Of a DNA stretch of 64,000 nucleotides, positions 16,817 through 24,658 are shown piece by piece. Positions within the stretch are counted from its first letter, which is position 1. Each line of letters starts with the position of its first letter. Location: positions 43,847-107,846 of the forward strand of contig NZ_CAAJGM010000177.1 in the NCBI RefSeq assembly GCF_900996235.1, given 5' to 3'. The stretch comes from Paraburkholderia sp. BCC1885 (GTDB lineage: Bacteria > Pseudomonadota > Gammaproteobacteria > Burkholderiales > Burkholderiaceae). The notes beneath the pieces are model-generated. The model ran no database searches. It was not told where the DNA came from and saw only the letters and a list, made by a program, of their open reading frames with translations. A program made the translations under genes and the position numbers.

Positions 16817-17677
16817 TTACTCGCCGACGAAAGCCTGACGTAATGTAACGAAGCGTAATCCCTGCTGCTTCGCTATTTCAAACACGCTCGGCAAGACGGA
16901 GAGCAAAACCGGCTCGCCGTTGGCCGTGATGGCGGCGTTGCCGTCGTGCACGAGCAGGATGTCGCGCGCCGCGAGATCGCGGAGCAAACGTTGTCGTACC
17001 TTCTCCGGGTCCGTTTCGCGCGTGTCGAAGCCGCGTCGGGTCCACGCGACCAGCCGCAGATCCTGCGCCTGCAACACAGGCTCCAGCAGGACGTTGCGGA
17101 ACCCGGCCGGCGCGCGAAAGAACGCGGGGCGTTCGCCGGTGAGTTCGGTCAGCGTGTGCTGTCCTGCCTCCACTTCGCGGGCCAGCGCGCGCGACGTCTT
17201 GACGGAAAACGTGTGACGGTGCCTCTGCGAATGGTTTTCGACCGCGTGGCCGCGCGCCACGATCTCGCGCACGAGCGACGGGTATCGACGCGCACGCTCG
17301 CCGATGCAGAAAAAAGTCGCGCGCACGCCATGTCGATCCAGCAGGTCGAGCACTTGCGGCGTGACAACGGGGTCAGGACCGTCATCGATCGTCAAGGCGA
17401 TGAAATTCGCGTTGCCGGCGACATCTGGCAGTCGGGTCCAGTTCGGCCCGAGCACGGTCGAGCGCGGCCACAAGCCGGCGAGCGTGACCGCAGCGTGATT
17501 GACGGCGGTGCCGGCGAGCCACCACGGCCACGTGGATGGCGCGATCGCACAGCCGGCCAACGCGGCCGCATGCCACGCGGTGGTCAGCTTCAACGCGTTG
17601 GGGTGGCCGGTGACAGGCCAGCGACGTGGGGGCGTCGCGTCCAATCCGGTTGGGACCCGCGAGATGGGCTCGGTCAT
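16817..17677 (-). CDS. Polysaccharide deacetylase (NodB-homology) family protein
   Basis: A 286-residue protein with two hydrophobic segments near the N-terminus (about residues 36-70), then a NodB domain. The metal and catalytic motifs are TIDDGPDP (Asp98, Asp99) and HSQRH (His149 and His153), followed by FRAPAGFRN and a late LVHDGN. Members remove N- or O-acetyl groups from cell-surface glycans or peptidoglycan; the N-terminal helices suggest inner-membrane anchoring with a periplasmic domain. It is on the same strand as the pigment operon but separated by 190 nt with its own upstream gap, so a link to the pigment lipid is only a possibility. Confidence 0.85.
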   Translation of the reverse strand: MTEPISRVPTGLDATPPRRWPVTGHPNALKLTTAWHAAALAGCAIAPSTWPWWLAGTAVNHAAVTLAGLWPRSTVLGPNWTRLPDVAGNANFIALTIDDGPDPVVTPQVLDLLDRHGVRATFFCIGERARRYPSLVREIVARGHAVENHSQRHRHTFSVKTSRALAREVEAGQHTLTELTGERPAFFRAPAGFRNVLLEPVLQAQDLRLVAWTRRGFDTRETDPEKVRQRLLRDLAARDILLVHDGNAAITANGEPVLLSVLPSVFEIAKQQGLRFVTLRQAFVGE

Positions 17678-17905
17678 CCTGCTTTACTCTTCAATAAACC
17701 GCCGGTTGCGCGCAGCGGGCTTCTACGACGCGATTCAAACAGACGAGATGGCGGACGGCATTCACCGCGCATTCGCGAAAACCCGAAGTTTATTGCATGA
17801 ATGCGGATTGGTGTAGGGTTAAACGCCGTGTAAGGCTTGGGGCGGTTTAATTCGTTACAAGGCTTACAGGGGTACGGCCTTGCGCGGATCTTTTGCGCTT
17901 CGCCC

Positions 17906-17943
17906 AAGGTGAGAGGATTCGGGATAGTGAGGATTTCCAGGAG
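17906..17943 (+). repeat. Intergenic GGTGAG...CGGGA repeat, two adjacent copies
   Basis: Two variants lie head to tail: AAGGTGAGAGGATTCGGGAT (17906-17925) and AGTGAGGATTTCCAGGAG (17926-17943). They belong to a motif family seen in several other gaps of this window (near 19.1, 27.8, 28.0, 29.95, 30.04, 39.78 and 39.83 kb). They sit in the gap between the deacetylase and OmpA-family genes, which otherwise contains nothing recognisable. Confidence 0.6.
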
Positions 17944-18169
17944 TCCTTTTTTACTGGCTGCGGCTCGCGCGATGCCCCATACTTCGTCGAGATTTGGCCT
18001 GACCGGATCGAGGTGTGTCGATACGCGTGAAGCGCGGCGAAATCGTGTTTTATAGGCGCGCAACGCGTAGCGATGGTCAGATGGCAGCGCGGCTTAGGAT
18101 TTGCCGCGCTGCCGCTTCGAGGCGGTCTTTATAGCCGCATTTACGAATCACTCGATCGTTCACATGCGA

Positions 18170-18886
18170 CTAGCCGCGCACATAGGTCACGATTTCCACG
18201 CGACGATCCGGCTGCAGGCAGCGGACGAGGCTGTTGTTGTCCATGTTTCCGCATTGCGTCACCGGGTCCTGGCTGCCTAGCCCTTCGGCGCGGATCTTGT
18301 CTGCGGGCACGCCTTGCTGGACCAGCACGGCTTTCACAGCTTCAGCTCGCCGCTTCGACAGTTCCAGGTTATACGAACTGGAGCCGAGCCTGTCGGTGTA
18401 GCCGCGTACCTCGACGTGACCAAACGGACTGGCGCGCAGGCGTGCTGCGATCTGCGCGAGGTCCGACCTGCCTGCGGGACGAATGTCGTTGACGTCGCCA
18501 CGATCAAAAGGAAACAGCGCATCCGCCGACAGACGCTCGACGCGCGGCGGAGGCGGCGGCGGTTCAGCCGCGGGTTGCGCCTGCGCCGGATAAGCGCCAT
18601 AGACCACCGGTCCCTGGACTACCCAGCCACCCGGCACCCACACGTAGCGGCCATGCGCCCATGCCCAATAGCCTTGATGCCACATGTGCCCGGGGCGCGG
18701 CGGCGGAACGCGCTCATAGACGGGCCCAGGCGTGGGAACGAGCACGACTTGCGCAAAGGCAGCGGGCGCGGCGGCGATGAGCGCCGCCGCGGCGATCAAC
18801 GTCCGCACGACGGTGCGTGAGCGCGATGCGCGTTTGCGTGACGCGAGCGAGTGGTTTTCAACCGATTGTGATTGTGGAAACGTCAT
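18170..18886 (-). CDS. OmpA-family outer-membrane protein
   Basis: A 238-residue precursor with a signal peptide ending near AAFA-Q46. The mature N-terminal half is rich in Pro, Trp and Gly with a WHQGYWAWAHGRYVWVPGGW segment (residues 69-88), the tryptophan-rich YXWXXG-type repeat seen in several proteobacterial envelope proteins, then a polyproline linker. The C-terminal about 110 residues are a peptidoglycan-binding OmpA domain (VEVRGYTDRLGSSSYNLELSKRRAE). It probably ties the outer membrane to peptidoglycan. GGAG eight bases before the ATG supports the start. No operon partner. Confidence 0.9.
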   Translation of the reverse strand: MTFPQSQSVENHSLASRKRASRSRTVVRTLIAAAALIAAAPAAFAQVVLVPTPGPVYERVPPPRPGHMWHQGYWAWAHGRYVWVPGGWVVQGPVVYGAYPAQAQPAAEPPPPPPRVERLSADALFPFDRGDVNDIRPAGRSDLAQIAARLRASPFGHVEVRGYTDRLGSSSYNLELSKRRAEAVKAVLVQQGVPADKIRAEGLGSQDPVTQCGNMDNNSLVRCLQPDRRVEIVTYVRG

Positions 18887-19453
18887 CAGGACAACTCCAG
18901 ATTGTTAGGGGCCGCCTTGAGTTGGGGGAGGCACATGCGCATTCTAGAAAGACCGCGTATGACAAGCTCTCTCGGTTTGTAACGAGACGTGTGCGGCGTT
19001 ACGGATTCGTGATTTAAAACGGCGATAAGCACGCGTGAATTGCAAACAATGGTTAAGTACGACCGCACACGCGGGATTGCGTGGCGCATTTTCGATTGCT
19101 GCACGTCCGTGAGAGGTGAGGATATTCGGGAGCGGCGCATGAGGATGAACAGGTGCGGTCAGGGGCGCACTTCGCGTTCACCTTTGAGGGATGGTGGACG
19201 AGAATGTGCTCGCGCCTGACTCCTGCGTCATAACTTCAACGTCATCAAGCACTTGCCTTGCTTGCCCGCAAGTTATGCACACCCTTATGAACGATTTTTG
19301 TGGACAAGTTGGTTCGGGGAATCGGTCTATAGGAGTAGTCCGATTTTTCGGATCCGTTGTTTTCACCTCAAGAACGGCCGCAGGTTTTCCCCCACCGTCC
19401 GCGTCTGACGCTAGTTTACGCGTCGTTATAAATTAGTAGAACCAACGGGCTAG
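18887..19453. other. 567-nt intergenic region with one GGTGAG repeat
   Basis: No convincing gene. It contains one copy of the dispersed intergenic motif, GAGAGGTGAGGATATTCGGG at 19111-19130, and, nearer the haemagglutinin remnant, an AT-rich stretch with a possible promoter. Short open frames here lack ribosome-binding sites and recognisable features. The base composition is lower in GC than the surrounding genes, as expected at the edge of a transferred island. Confidence 0.5.
19405..19432 (+). promoter_or_regulatory. Candidate promoter of the haemagglutinin remnant
   Basis: CTGACG (19405-19410), a 16-base spacer and TATAAA (19427-19432) lie 21 nt before the ATG at 19454. Four of six bases match the -35 consensus and five of six the -10. 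It is plausible as the original promoter of the exoprotein gene. Confidence 0.35.
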
Positions 19454-20347
19454 ATGAACCATAAGAGCTACCGGCTGGTATTCAGCCGACTGAGAGGAAT
19501 GCTGGTTGCCGTCGAGGAAACCGCTACGGCAGCAGGAAAGGAAGCTGGACAAGTCACGGCTTGCAGGACGGGTAAAACGGGACGCCGCACAGCACTGTTT
19601 TCCCTGCGACAGATTGCCTTCGCCGCACTCGCGCTGCTCGGTGCGTTGCCTTCATGGTCCGGCGCGCAGATCGTCCCGGGTGGCGCGCACGCTCCATCCG
19701 TCATCCAGACACAGAACGGGTTGCCGCAGGTCAACATCAACCGGCCGTCCGGCGCCGGTGTCTCGATGAACACCTATGGTCGGTTCGACGTGCAGCCGAA
19801 AGGTGCGATCCTGAACAACTCGCCGGTGATCGTGCAGACGCAGCAGGCGGGCATGATCAACGGCAATCCGAACTTCGGCCCCGGCCAGTCGGCGCGCGTC
19901 ATCGTCAACCAGGTCAATAGCAGCGCGGCAAGCCAGATCAACGGGCATCTTGAAGTTGCGGGCCAGCGCGCCGAGGTGGTCATTGCGAACGGAAGCGGGA
20001 TTTCCGTGAACGGTGGCGGCTTCATCAACACGTCGCGGGCCATCCTCACCACCGGCACGCCGAATTTCGCGCCGGACGGCTCGCTCGCGGGCTTTAACGT
20101 GACGGGCGGCAACATCAACCGTGCAGGCACCTGCCGTGCGTTCGACCCTTCCGACATTCGAGGGCTACCCGCTCCTGCCGGTCGAGACACCATGCTTTCG
20201 CATCGGCAAATTCGCGCTCGATGTCCTACGCTGCCGACTGCCGTGCGCAGAAAGGGCGCGTCGGCCCTTATCACTGGACCCGTTCGCCTTTGCGCGCGAA
20301 TGGCTCGATCACTACAGGGGCCAATGCATCGGCAAGTCCGGCATTGA
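19454..20347 (+). pseudogene. FhaB/CdiA-type exoprotein, 5' fragment (secretion domain)
   Basis: The first about 220 codons encode an extended signal peptide (MNHKSYRLVFSRLRGMLVAV, the ESPR signature), a hydrophobic segment, then the start of a two-partner-secretion domain (SVIQTQNGLPQVNINRPSGA, later VIANGSGISVNGGGFINTSR). Such exoproteins normally run to thousands of residues. Here homology ends at GGNINRA: from 20116 the DNA is a copy of the fhaC-type gene read in the wrong frame, and the frame stops at 20347. The product, if made, would be a short exported piece of the secretion domain. The transporter that would secrete it lies at 25.3 kb. Confidence 0.85.
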
Positions 20348-20394
20348 CACACTGACGAAGGGGCTGCAGCAGGCCATCCAGAGCCGTGGCTACG
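20116..20394 (+). repeat. Partial copy of the fhaC-type transporter gene inserted in the fhaB remnant
   Basis: These about 279 bases align with 25545-25826 of the intact transporter gene (about 282 bases). Shared protein segments include EGYPLLPVETPCFRI versus DGYPLLPVETPCFRI and GQCIGKSGIDTLTKGLQQAI. Small compensating indels shift the frame between the LDV and LDPFAFAREW blocks. The left junction lies at CAACCGTGCAG, present in both parents. The divergence shows the copy is not very recent. Confidence 0.85.
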
Positions 20395-21410
20395 CTCGCG
20401 ATCAAGGCTCCGGTGATCGATGCGGTGACGGTTGTGCGAATTACAGCACGCATGGCAATACCTCGGGTACAAATGCAGGCGGCGGCGCACCGATGTTGAG
20501 CCAGAACGACAGCGGCAGCGACAGCGACAGTGCGGCCACGCGTAGCGGCATCAGCGCGGGCACGATCAGCGTCATCGATGCAGCCAGCCAGACGCAGGAC
20601 ATCGCGAGCCTGAACCGTGACACGTCGAACACGAACGGCACGGTCGCCAAACTGCCGGACGTGAACAATCTGCTTGACCGGCAGGCGGACATGATGGCGG
20701 CGGCAAGCGCGGCGGCTGAAGCGGTGTCGCGGCGCATTGGGGACTACGCCGATGCACAGGCGAAGGCAACGGGCGATCCGGCGTGGGCGGAGGGCGGTGC
20801 GTACCGCGCGGGAATGCAGGCCGCAGGCGCGGCACTCGTGACTGGATTGGCATGTGGAAACGCGCTTGGCAGTGCGGCCGGAGCGGGTATCGCGTCGATT
20901 GCTGCAGGCAGGCTGAACGAACTTAGTGGCGCAATTGCAGGATCGAACCCGACCGGTAACGCCGACATCGACACCACGCTCGGCAACATAGTGGCAAACG
21001 CGATTGCTACCGGCGCGGGCGCGGCTGTCGGTGGCAATGCGGGTGCGTTCGAAGGCTACAACACAGACCGGTTCAACCGACAATTGCATGAGGACAGCAA
21101 GGCCCAGGAGCAGACGTTGGCGAAGAAGCTGGCTGATGAGAGCGGCGGGAAGTACACCGAGCAGGATATCGAAAACCAGATGGCGCGGATGGACCTGACG
21201 GTGGATGGCCAGACCGAGTCGGGCGGTGTTCGGGTAACCACCGGCGCACAACCGCAGGATGGGACGGACTGGCAGTCTTATGGTGTGAACAAGGCGGGGC
21301 AGCAGGTCTGGGCCCAGAGCCTGGGGCCGGGCGATCCTGATTTACAGACATATATCGCGAACGGTGTACAGGGCAGCGCACGACCACAGGTTCCAATCCT
21401 GGGTTGGTGA
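20121..21410 (+). pseudogene. FhaB/CdiA-type exoprotein, 3' pre-toxin part fused to the fhaC fragment
   Basis: This 429-codon frame begins inside the fhaC-derived segment and continues, from about 20400, into the conserved C-terminal region of Burkholderia haemagglutinins: SAGTISVIDAASQTQDIASL, NRDTSNTNGTVAKLPDVNNL, RIGDYADAQA, glycine-rich hydrophobic stretches, NADIDTTLGNIVANAIATGA, then EGYNTDRFNRQLH. That last motif precedes the variable toxin in CDI-type proteins. The central repeat region of the original gene (normally several kb) is missing. No proper start or secretion signal is joined to it. The frame stops at 21408, just before the toxin-like part, which continues in another frame. 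Confidence 0.8.
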
Positions 21411-21796
21411 GAGCACCGGACTTTGTGAACTTCCAGGTTGATTACTTTGTTGGCAGTGCGTGGGGGACGTTTACGCGGGATGGAAATGCGTTTTTCGGGA
21501 CAGGGGTGAACATGGCACTTCCCAATCCTGTTCAAGCGTCCGCTAGTATTATCGCTGGGTGGCTTAATCAATCAAGCGTTGCCCCCGGTCAGACGAACAA
21601 CTTCGCTGGCAGATACGCAGGTGGTGCCACGGGTGCTTATGGCTTGTTTGGTGGAGGGGTTATGTATTCGCCAGGCAATGGAACAGCGACAATCCTCGGG
21701 ATTGGCGGTGGAGTTAGTGCTGGGAAAAACACCAACATTGGCGGCGTTGGCGGTGGATATAGCCGCGATCAAGTTAAGACTGGAATGGGGTGGTAA
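21404..21796 (+). CDS. Orphan CDI-type toxin C-terminus (module 1), probably frameshifted from the pre-toxin part
   Basis: About 130 codons: APDFVNFQVDYFVGSAWGTF, then NPVQASASIIAGWLNQSSVA and a glycine-rich tail (GGGVMYSPGNGTATILGIGG). This arrangement resembles the extreme C-termini of Burkholderia FhaB-like proteins. Activity is not known from sequence; the Gly-rich hydrophobic character would suit a membrane-acting toxin. The frame opens with TTG/GTG and no clear ribosome-binding site, overlapping the end of the pre-toxin frame, so it was most likely the continuation of that protein before a one-base loss near 21400. A tiny membrane-protein gene follows two bases after its stop. Confidence 0.6.
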   Translation: MVRAPDFVNFQVDYFVGSAWGTFTRDGNAFFGTGVNMALPNPVQASASIIAGWLNQSSVAPGQTNNFAGRYAGGATGAYGLFGGGVMYSPGNGTATILGIGGGVSAGKNTNIGGVGGGYSRDQVKTGMGW

Positions 21797-21798
21797 CT

Positions 21799-21921
21799 AT
21801 GGTTGGCATTCCTGGATCAGCACCTAAGACACGGGCGCAAAAGATCATCAGCTGGTGCGTCTTCACAGCGATGATGGGTTTTATTGTGTACGTGATACTC
21901 AAAAACATCTTCTTCCGTTAA
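21799..21921 (+). CDS. 40-aa single-helix membrane peptide, candidate immunity gene for module 1
   Basis: The ATG lies two bases after the stop of the toxin-like frame and encodes MVGIPGSAPKTRAQKIISWC..., with one hydrophobic helix (about residues 17-38, ISWCVFTAMMGFIVYVILKN) flanked by basic residues. A hairpin follows six bases after the stop. Position, coupling and topology are those expected of a CDI immunity protein guarding the inner membrane, but 40 residues is unusually small. It could also be a leftover of a larger immunity gene. No homologue is recalled. Confidence 0.5.
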   Translation: MVGIPGSAPKTRAQKIISWCVFTAMMGFIVYVILKNIFFR

Positions 21922-21926
21922 AGCAA

Positions 21927-21950
21927 CAAACCCGGCGCTGGCCGAGTTTG
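21927..21950 (+). terminator. Hairpin after module 1
   Basis: CAAACCCGGC (21927-21936), loop GCTG, GCCGAGTTTG (21941-21950): a ten-base stem with one C-A mismatch, followed by a T-rich stretch. It corresponds to the perfect hairpin after module 2 at 24615 and is part of the duplicated segment. Confidence 0.65.
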
Positions 21951-21965
21951 CTGTTTGTGGGTTGT

Positions 21966-22268
21966 TCAGTTTCGTTTGCCGCGTCGTTGCAGCATGGCCT
22001 CGGTCTCAGGCGCAGTCATGTACCTGCCGGCGATCAGGTAGTCATAGTCGGGTGTGATGGTGATGTGCCGGTACCGGTAGTCGATACTGAACCGGACCTG
22101 GTTCCCCGGCAGGAAGCCAGCGTGTTCGAGCATGGCATCGGTGATCAGCATCCACGGAAAGGCCGTGCTTCCGCCGTGTTCGTGCGGGCAGTCTGCTTCG
22201 AGTGCAACGGAAATGCGCGTGACGTGTTCGTCGCGTGTGCGACGTGGTTTAAGATTGGTATTAGCCAT
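21966..22268 (-). CDS. SymE-like (type I toxin family) protein
   Basis: 100 residues. The C-terminal part (FPWMLITDAMLEHAGFLPGN, QVRFSIDYRYRHITITPDYD) matches the SymE AbrB-like fold, in which a hydrophobic strand pair is followed by the aGF-x-x-G turn. E. coli SymE is an SOS-induced toxin or nucleoid-associated protein repressed by an antisense RNA; whether this one is toxic is unknown. GGAG eight bases before the ATG supports the start. It converges on the module 1 hairpin. SymE-like genes are common companions of haemagglutinin/CDI loci in Burkholderia. A decayed copy lies at 24.66-24.89 kb. Confidence 0.72.
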   Translation of the reverse strand: MANTNLKPRRTRDEHVTRISVALEADCPHEHGGSTAFPWMLITDAMLEHAGFLPGNQVRFSIDYRYRHITITPDYDYLIAGRYMTAPETEAMLQRRGKRN

Positions 22269-22584
22269 GGTCAGTTCTCCAGGTGAACTGGTAGTGGTCA
22301 GCGGGCGGTGAGTGTTAGCGAACTCATCGCCCGCGCTTCTTTAGTGATCCTTCTCTTTCTTAATTTGCCGCGGTCCTCTGCGCTGTGGTGCGGGCACTCC
22401 GGCGACGAAGTTGCTTCGTGACGTGATGTAATTGAGATGGGCGCAATGCGTCCTCTGGCAAACTCGCGCCTTCTGGACAGAACCCGTGTCGGGGCAAAAA
22501 ATTGCGGATGGAAACGCGCATCATGGAAAACCGGTTTGCAAGTTCCTGTCGCGTCAGGAGAAAACCTAGGCTTAGCACAAGCAA
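22269..22584. other. Intergenic region with first copy of an about 88-bp direct repeat (22411-22498)
   Basis: No intact gene. Bases 22411-22498 are repeated at 25027-25115 (TGCTTCGTGA..., ATGTAATTGAGATGG, ATGCGTCCTCTGGCA in both). On the minus strand the aligned copies share the conceptual residues EGASLPEDA-(L/F)-RPSQLH, with several silent differences, so an old coding sequence is possible. A minus-strand open frame of 74 codons at 22360-22584 has a weak helix-turn-helix-like stretch (LTRQELANRFSM) but only a TTG start. Confidence 0.5.
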
Positions 22585-22860
22585 ATGAAACTCAGAGTGA
22601 TTGTTGATGGAAACTTAGCGGGTTGGGCACAGGTAGCTCTCATCGCGTTCGGCGTGGCAATGATTTATTTCGGCCAACCCGTGGAATGGCTTCCCCGGCC
22701 GGTTGCAATTGCGATGTTTGTTCTCGGCCTTCCCGTCGCGGGAATAGGAGGGTATGCAGGTCGTGCAAAAGCGCTTGGTCTTAAGCCCTTCGACAACAGC
22801 TACAAGAAGGCGCGCGAGAGCTACAAAACCGAAGACGATAAGCAGAATGAACCGAAATGA
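22585..22860 (+). CDS. Small two-helix membrane protein, possible orphan immunity protein
   Basis: 91 residues with two hydrophobic segments (about 13-28, WAQVALIAFGVAMIYF, and 37-57, RPVAIAMFVLGLPVAGIGGY) and a basic C-terminal tail ending KTEDDKQNEPK. No family recognised. It lies between the duplicated SymE segment and module 2, has no toxin-like frame directly upstream, and has a poor ribosome-binding site. In this island, stranded immunity genes are expected where toxin parts were lost by recombination; that is the best guess and not a demonstrated function. Confidence 0.5.
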   Translation: MKLRVIVDGNLAGWAQVALIAFGVAMIYFGQPVEWLPRPVAIAMFVLGLPVAGIGGYAGRAKALGLKPFDNSYKKARESYKTEDDKQNEPK

Positions 22861-23311
22861 ACCGAACGAAATTCGGCGTAGCACAGCTGGTACTCCACCT
22901 GTATTCGATCCTGCGGCGCTAATGGCGGAGACCGTAGTAATTCCCTTTGGTTTCGCCCCGCAAGCCTCGACAACGCAGCGCATCCCGACGACCAATAATG
23001 CGATCGCCAAGATACTTTATTTTACGTCAGGTACGCCTTGATGGCTCGGTGCGTGAATCGATGTACAGGCTTAGTCCGGCGTATTGCTTCGGGCATATTT
23101 CGCATCCACACCGGCGTTGCCGCGCTAGCGAAAGGTGCTCAAGCCAATGCTATCCAGCATCGACATGCACCTTGCCAACACCGGCGCTATTTCGATGGGA
23201 GTGAGCGTGGATTGGTCCAAACAGATGTATGGATGGCCCCGCGAAACCGACCGTCAAAACCAGATGTCACAACAGAATGTTTCACCCCAATGGAAAACGA
23301 GGAAGCTGTTC
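22861..23311. other. 451-nt stretch without an assignable gene
   Basis: Several overlapping short frames exist, none with a good start or recognisable motif. The codon use and base composition (lower GC) fit decayed island DNA. The frame leading into the lipoprotein gene (from 23135) carries DWSKQMYGWPRETDR, which may be leftover coding sequence, but I cannot place it. Confidence 0.4.
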
Positions 23312-23665
23312 ATGTTCAAAAACTTGGCATTCATTCTCTTAATCGCTGCACTTTCTGCTTGCGCCTTCAATTCAGGCGAAAGAAGTGGCAATCTAAAGCT
23401 TGAGAACGCGAGTCAGGAGTCGCTGGCTAGTCAGTTCAAGCCTGACATTGCAACTAGAGATGACGTTGTAAGCCAGCTGGGGCCGCCCGACAAAAAGATA
23501 ACGGCCGGGTCCTTGGAGGTTTGGACATATTCATACGCATCGAATGCTTACGTCATGGTGGCATTTGCTGCAGTTCCGACAGGTGCGAAGAAAGTCGCAA
23601 ATTTTTATTTTGACGATAAAACCGGGGTATTGAAGAAGGTCGAGCTCGATATGCATCGAGGATAA
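23312..23665 (+). CDS. Small BamE/SmpA-like lipoprotein
   Basis: 117 residues. A short signal peptide (MFKNLAFILLIAALSAC) ends in a lipobox, LSAC, so Cys17 would be lipidated. The mature part contains KPDIATRDDVVSQLGPPDKK, the SmpA/OmlA/BamE-type pattern (T-x-x-x-V-x-x-x-LG-P), followed by an aromatic strand (EVWTYSYAS) and a C-terminal FYFDDKTGVLKKVEL. GAGGAAG upstream of the ATG at 23312 sets the start; a longer frame from 23135 is not supported. Outer-membrane or periplasmic location is expected. Its role in the CDI island is unknown; it may be cargo. Confidence 0.7.
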   Translation: MFKNLAFILLIAALSACAFNSGERSGNLKLENASQESLASQFKPDIATRDDVVSQLGPPDKKITAGSLEVWTYSYASNAYVMVAFAAVPTGAKKVANFYFDDKTGVLKKVELDMHRG

Positions 23666-23673
23666 CGTGTCGC

Positions 23674-24371
23674 GGCTGGAGCGATTGCTATCGCATCGCT
23701 CCGGTCCCGGTCGACCGCTTCAACAGACAGTTGCATCCAGATAAGCGGCAATGGGCGAAAGATAACGCCAAACAGTTCACGGCGACGCCAGCGGAGTACA
23801 ACAGTCAGTTCCTGTATGGCAACAAGGACGGTTCGCTGACACCGGAACAGAATGCATTGCCAGGCCACGACGCGCATCCACAGATCGGTGTGGCGGCAGA
23901 CGCGGGCGTTGGCTTGGTCGCACTCGGTGCTGTTGCTCCAGCGGTTGCTACGGCTTGGGGGCTGGGTACAACATACGACTTTGTGGGCGATGCGATCAGT
24001 CATGCGATGGGACTATCATCCGATACGCCGGACTTTACGAAGTCGTTCACGGTTGGTGGGATAACAGGGGCGATGACCCCTCTTCTGTTGCCACTCGATG
24101 CTCTAGGCACAGGTATGGATAGCAAGATTGCTGTTGGGGGTACAACGCTGCGGGAGGCGCGGCAGGAGCGTTCGGGGCAACAGCTATAACGAATTCCGGG
24201 AATGCGGATTTATCTGGTGGTATAGGAGCAGGTTCCGCTGTGCTTGGGGCGGTAATGACGACGATGATGCCTGGCTCAGTAGGCAACTTCTTAAACCAGA
24301 TCAATCAAATCCTATCCGGACCGACGCAGAACGCAATTGCCAAAACAGGTGATAAGAAGGATGGCAAATGA
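23674..24371 (+). pseudogene. Orphan CDI-type toxin C-terminus (module 2), frameshifted
   Basis: The 5' end carries a trace of AGAIAIAS followed, in another frame, by VDRFNRQLHPDKRQWAKD, the junction motif that precedes variable toxins in haemagglutinin/CDI proteins. The frame continues through two hydrophobic stretches (VGLVALGAVAPAVATAWGLG and TVGGITGAMTPLLLPLDALG) to a run of five Gs at 24136-24140. Past that point the sensible frame is -1: YNAAGGAAGAFGATAITNSG, ..., FLNQINQILSGPTQ, ending in a stop at 24369. One extra G would restore a single frame. The hydrophobic, Gly/Ala-rich make-up suggests a membrane-inserting toxin. The immunity candidate starts inside its stop. Confidence 0.7.
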
Positions 24372-24616
24372 CGCAGGTAGAACAGCGGCGCAACATATAT
24401 CGCCGAGCGGCTATAGCCTATGTTGCTGCTTGTGCATTGCCATTCTTTATCCTTCTTGTGTCGTTGAAAGGTGCTGGTTGGCGTCCAGTGCTTGTGGGCT
24501 TGCCAGCATATGTGACATTCTTCGGCGCAATTACCTATCAATTTGCCAAGGAGCTTCGTGCGCCGAAGTATGAGGAGCGTGAAGCGGAGGAATCTACGAG
24601 CAGCGAAGATCTGTAA
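24368..24616 (+). CDS. 82-aa two-helix membrane protein, candidate immunity protein for module 2
   Basis: The ATG overlaps the toxin stop (ATGA at 24368-24371), the usual coupling of CDI toxin and immunity genes. The protein is MTQVEQRRNIYRRAA..., with helices at about residues 16-33 (IAYVAACALPFFILLVSL) and 42-58, and a charged C-terminal tail (KELRAPKYEEREAEEST). Small polytopic immunity proteins are known partners of pore-forming CDI toxins. The gene is intact although the toxin frame is broken, consistent with retention for protection against siblings carrying the toxin. No homologue recognised. Confidence 0.62.
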   Translation: MTQVEQRRNIYRRAAIAYVAACALPFFILLVSLKGAGWRPVLVGLPAYVTFFGAITYQFAKELRAPKYEEREAEESTSSEDL

Positions 24617-24648
24617 CAACAAACCCGGCTGTGGCCGGGTTTGTTGTT
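24615..24648 (+). terminator. Perfect rho-independent-like hairpin after module 2
   Basis: AACAACAAACCCGGC (24615-24629), loop TGTG, GCCGGGTTTGTTGTT (24634-24648): a perfect 15-base stem starting at the stop codon of the immunity gene, T-rich on its 3' arm. The same hairpin in weaker form follows module 1, so it belongs to the duplicated segment. It can act in both directions, also ending the SymE-like remnant. Confidence 0.85.
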
Positions 24649-24658
24649 TGTGGGTTGG

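Noticed and set aside
17674..18063. Minus-strand open frame of 129 codons ending four bases inside the deacetylase start
   Set aside because: It runs through the intergenic repeat, has no recognisable domain or ribosome-binding site, and its composition is unlike the neighbouring proteins.
19270..19312. TTATGCACA and TTGTGGACAA resembling DnaA boxes
   Set aside because: Only two degenerate sites, no cluster, no AT-rich unwinding element, and no dnaA/dnaN/rep gene nearby.
19191..19436. Opposing open frames of 60-80 codons before the haemagglutinin remnant
   Set aside because: No ribosome-binding site or motif on either strand; they overlap the probable promoter.
21390..21412. Programmed -1 frameshifting to join pre-toxin and toxin frames
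   Set aside because: No canonical X-XXY-YYZ slippery heptamer or clear downstream structure; a simple one-base loss explains it as well.
22754..23041. Plus-strand frame of 95 codons overlapping the 91-aa membrane protein
   Set aside because: Out-of-frame extension of the membrane-protein gene with an Arg/Thr-rich, unconvincing product.
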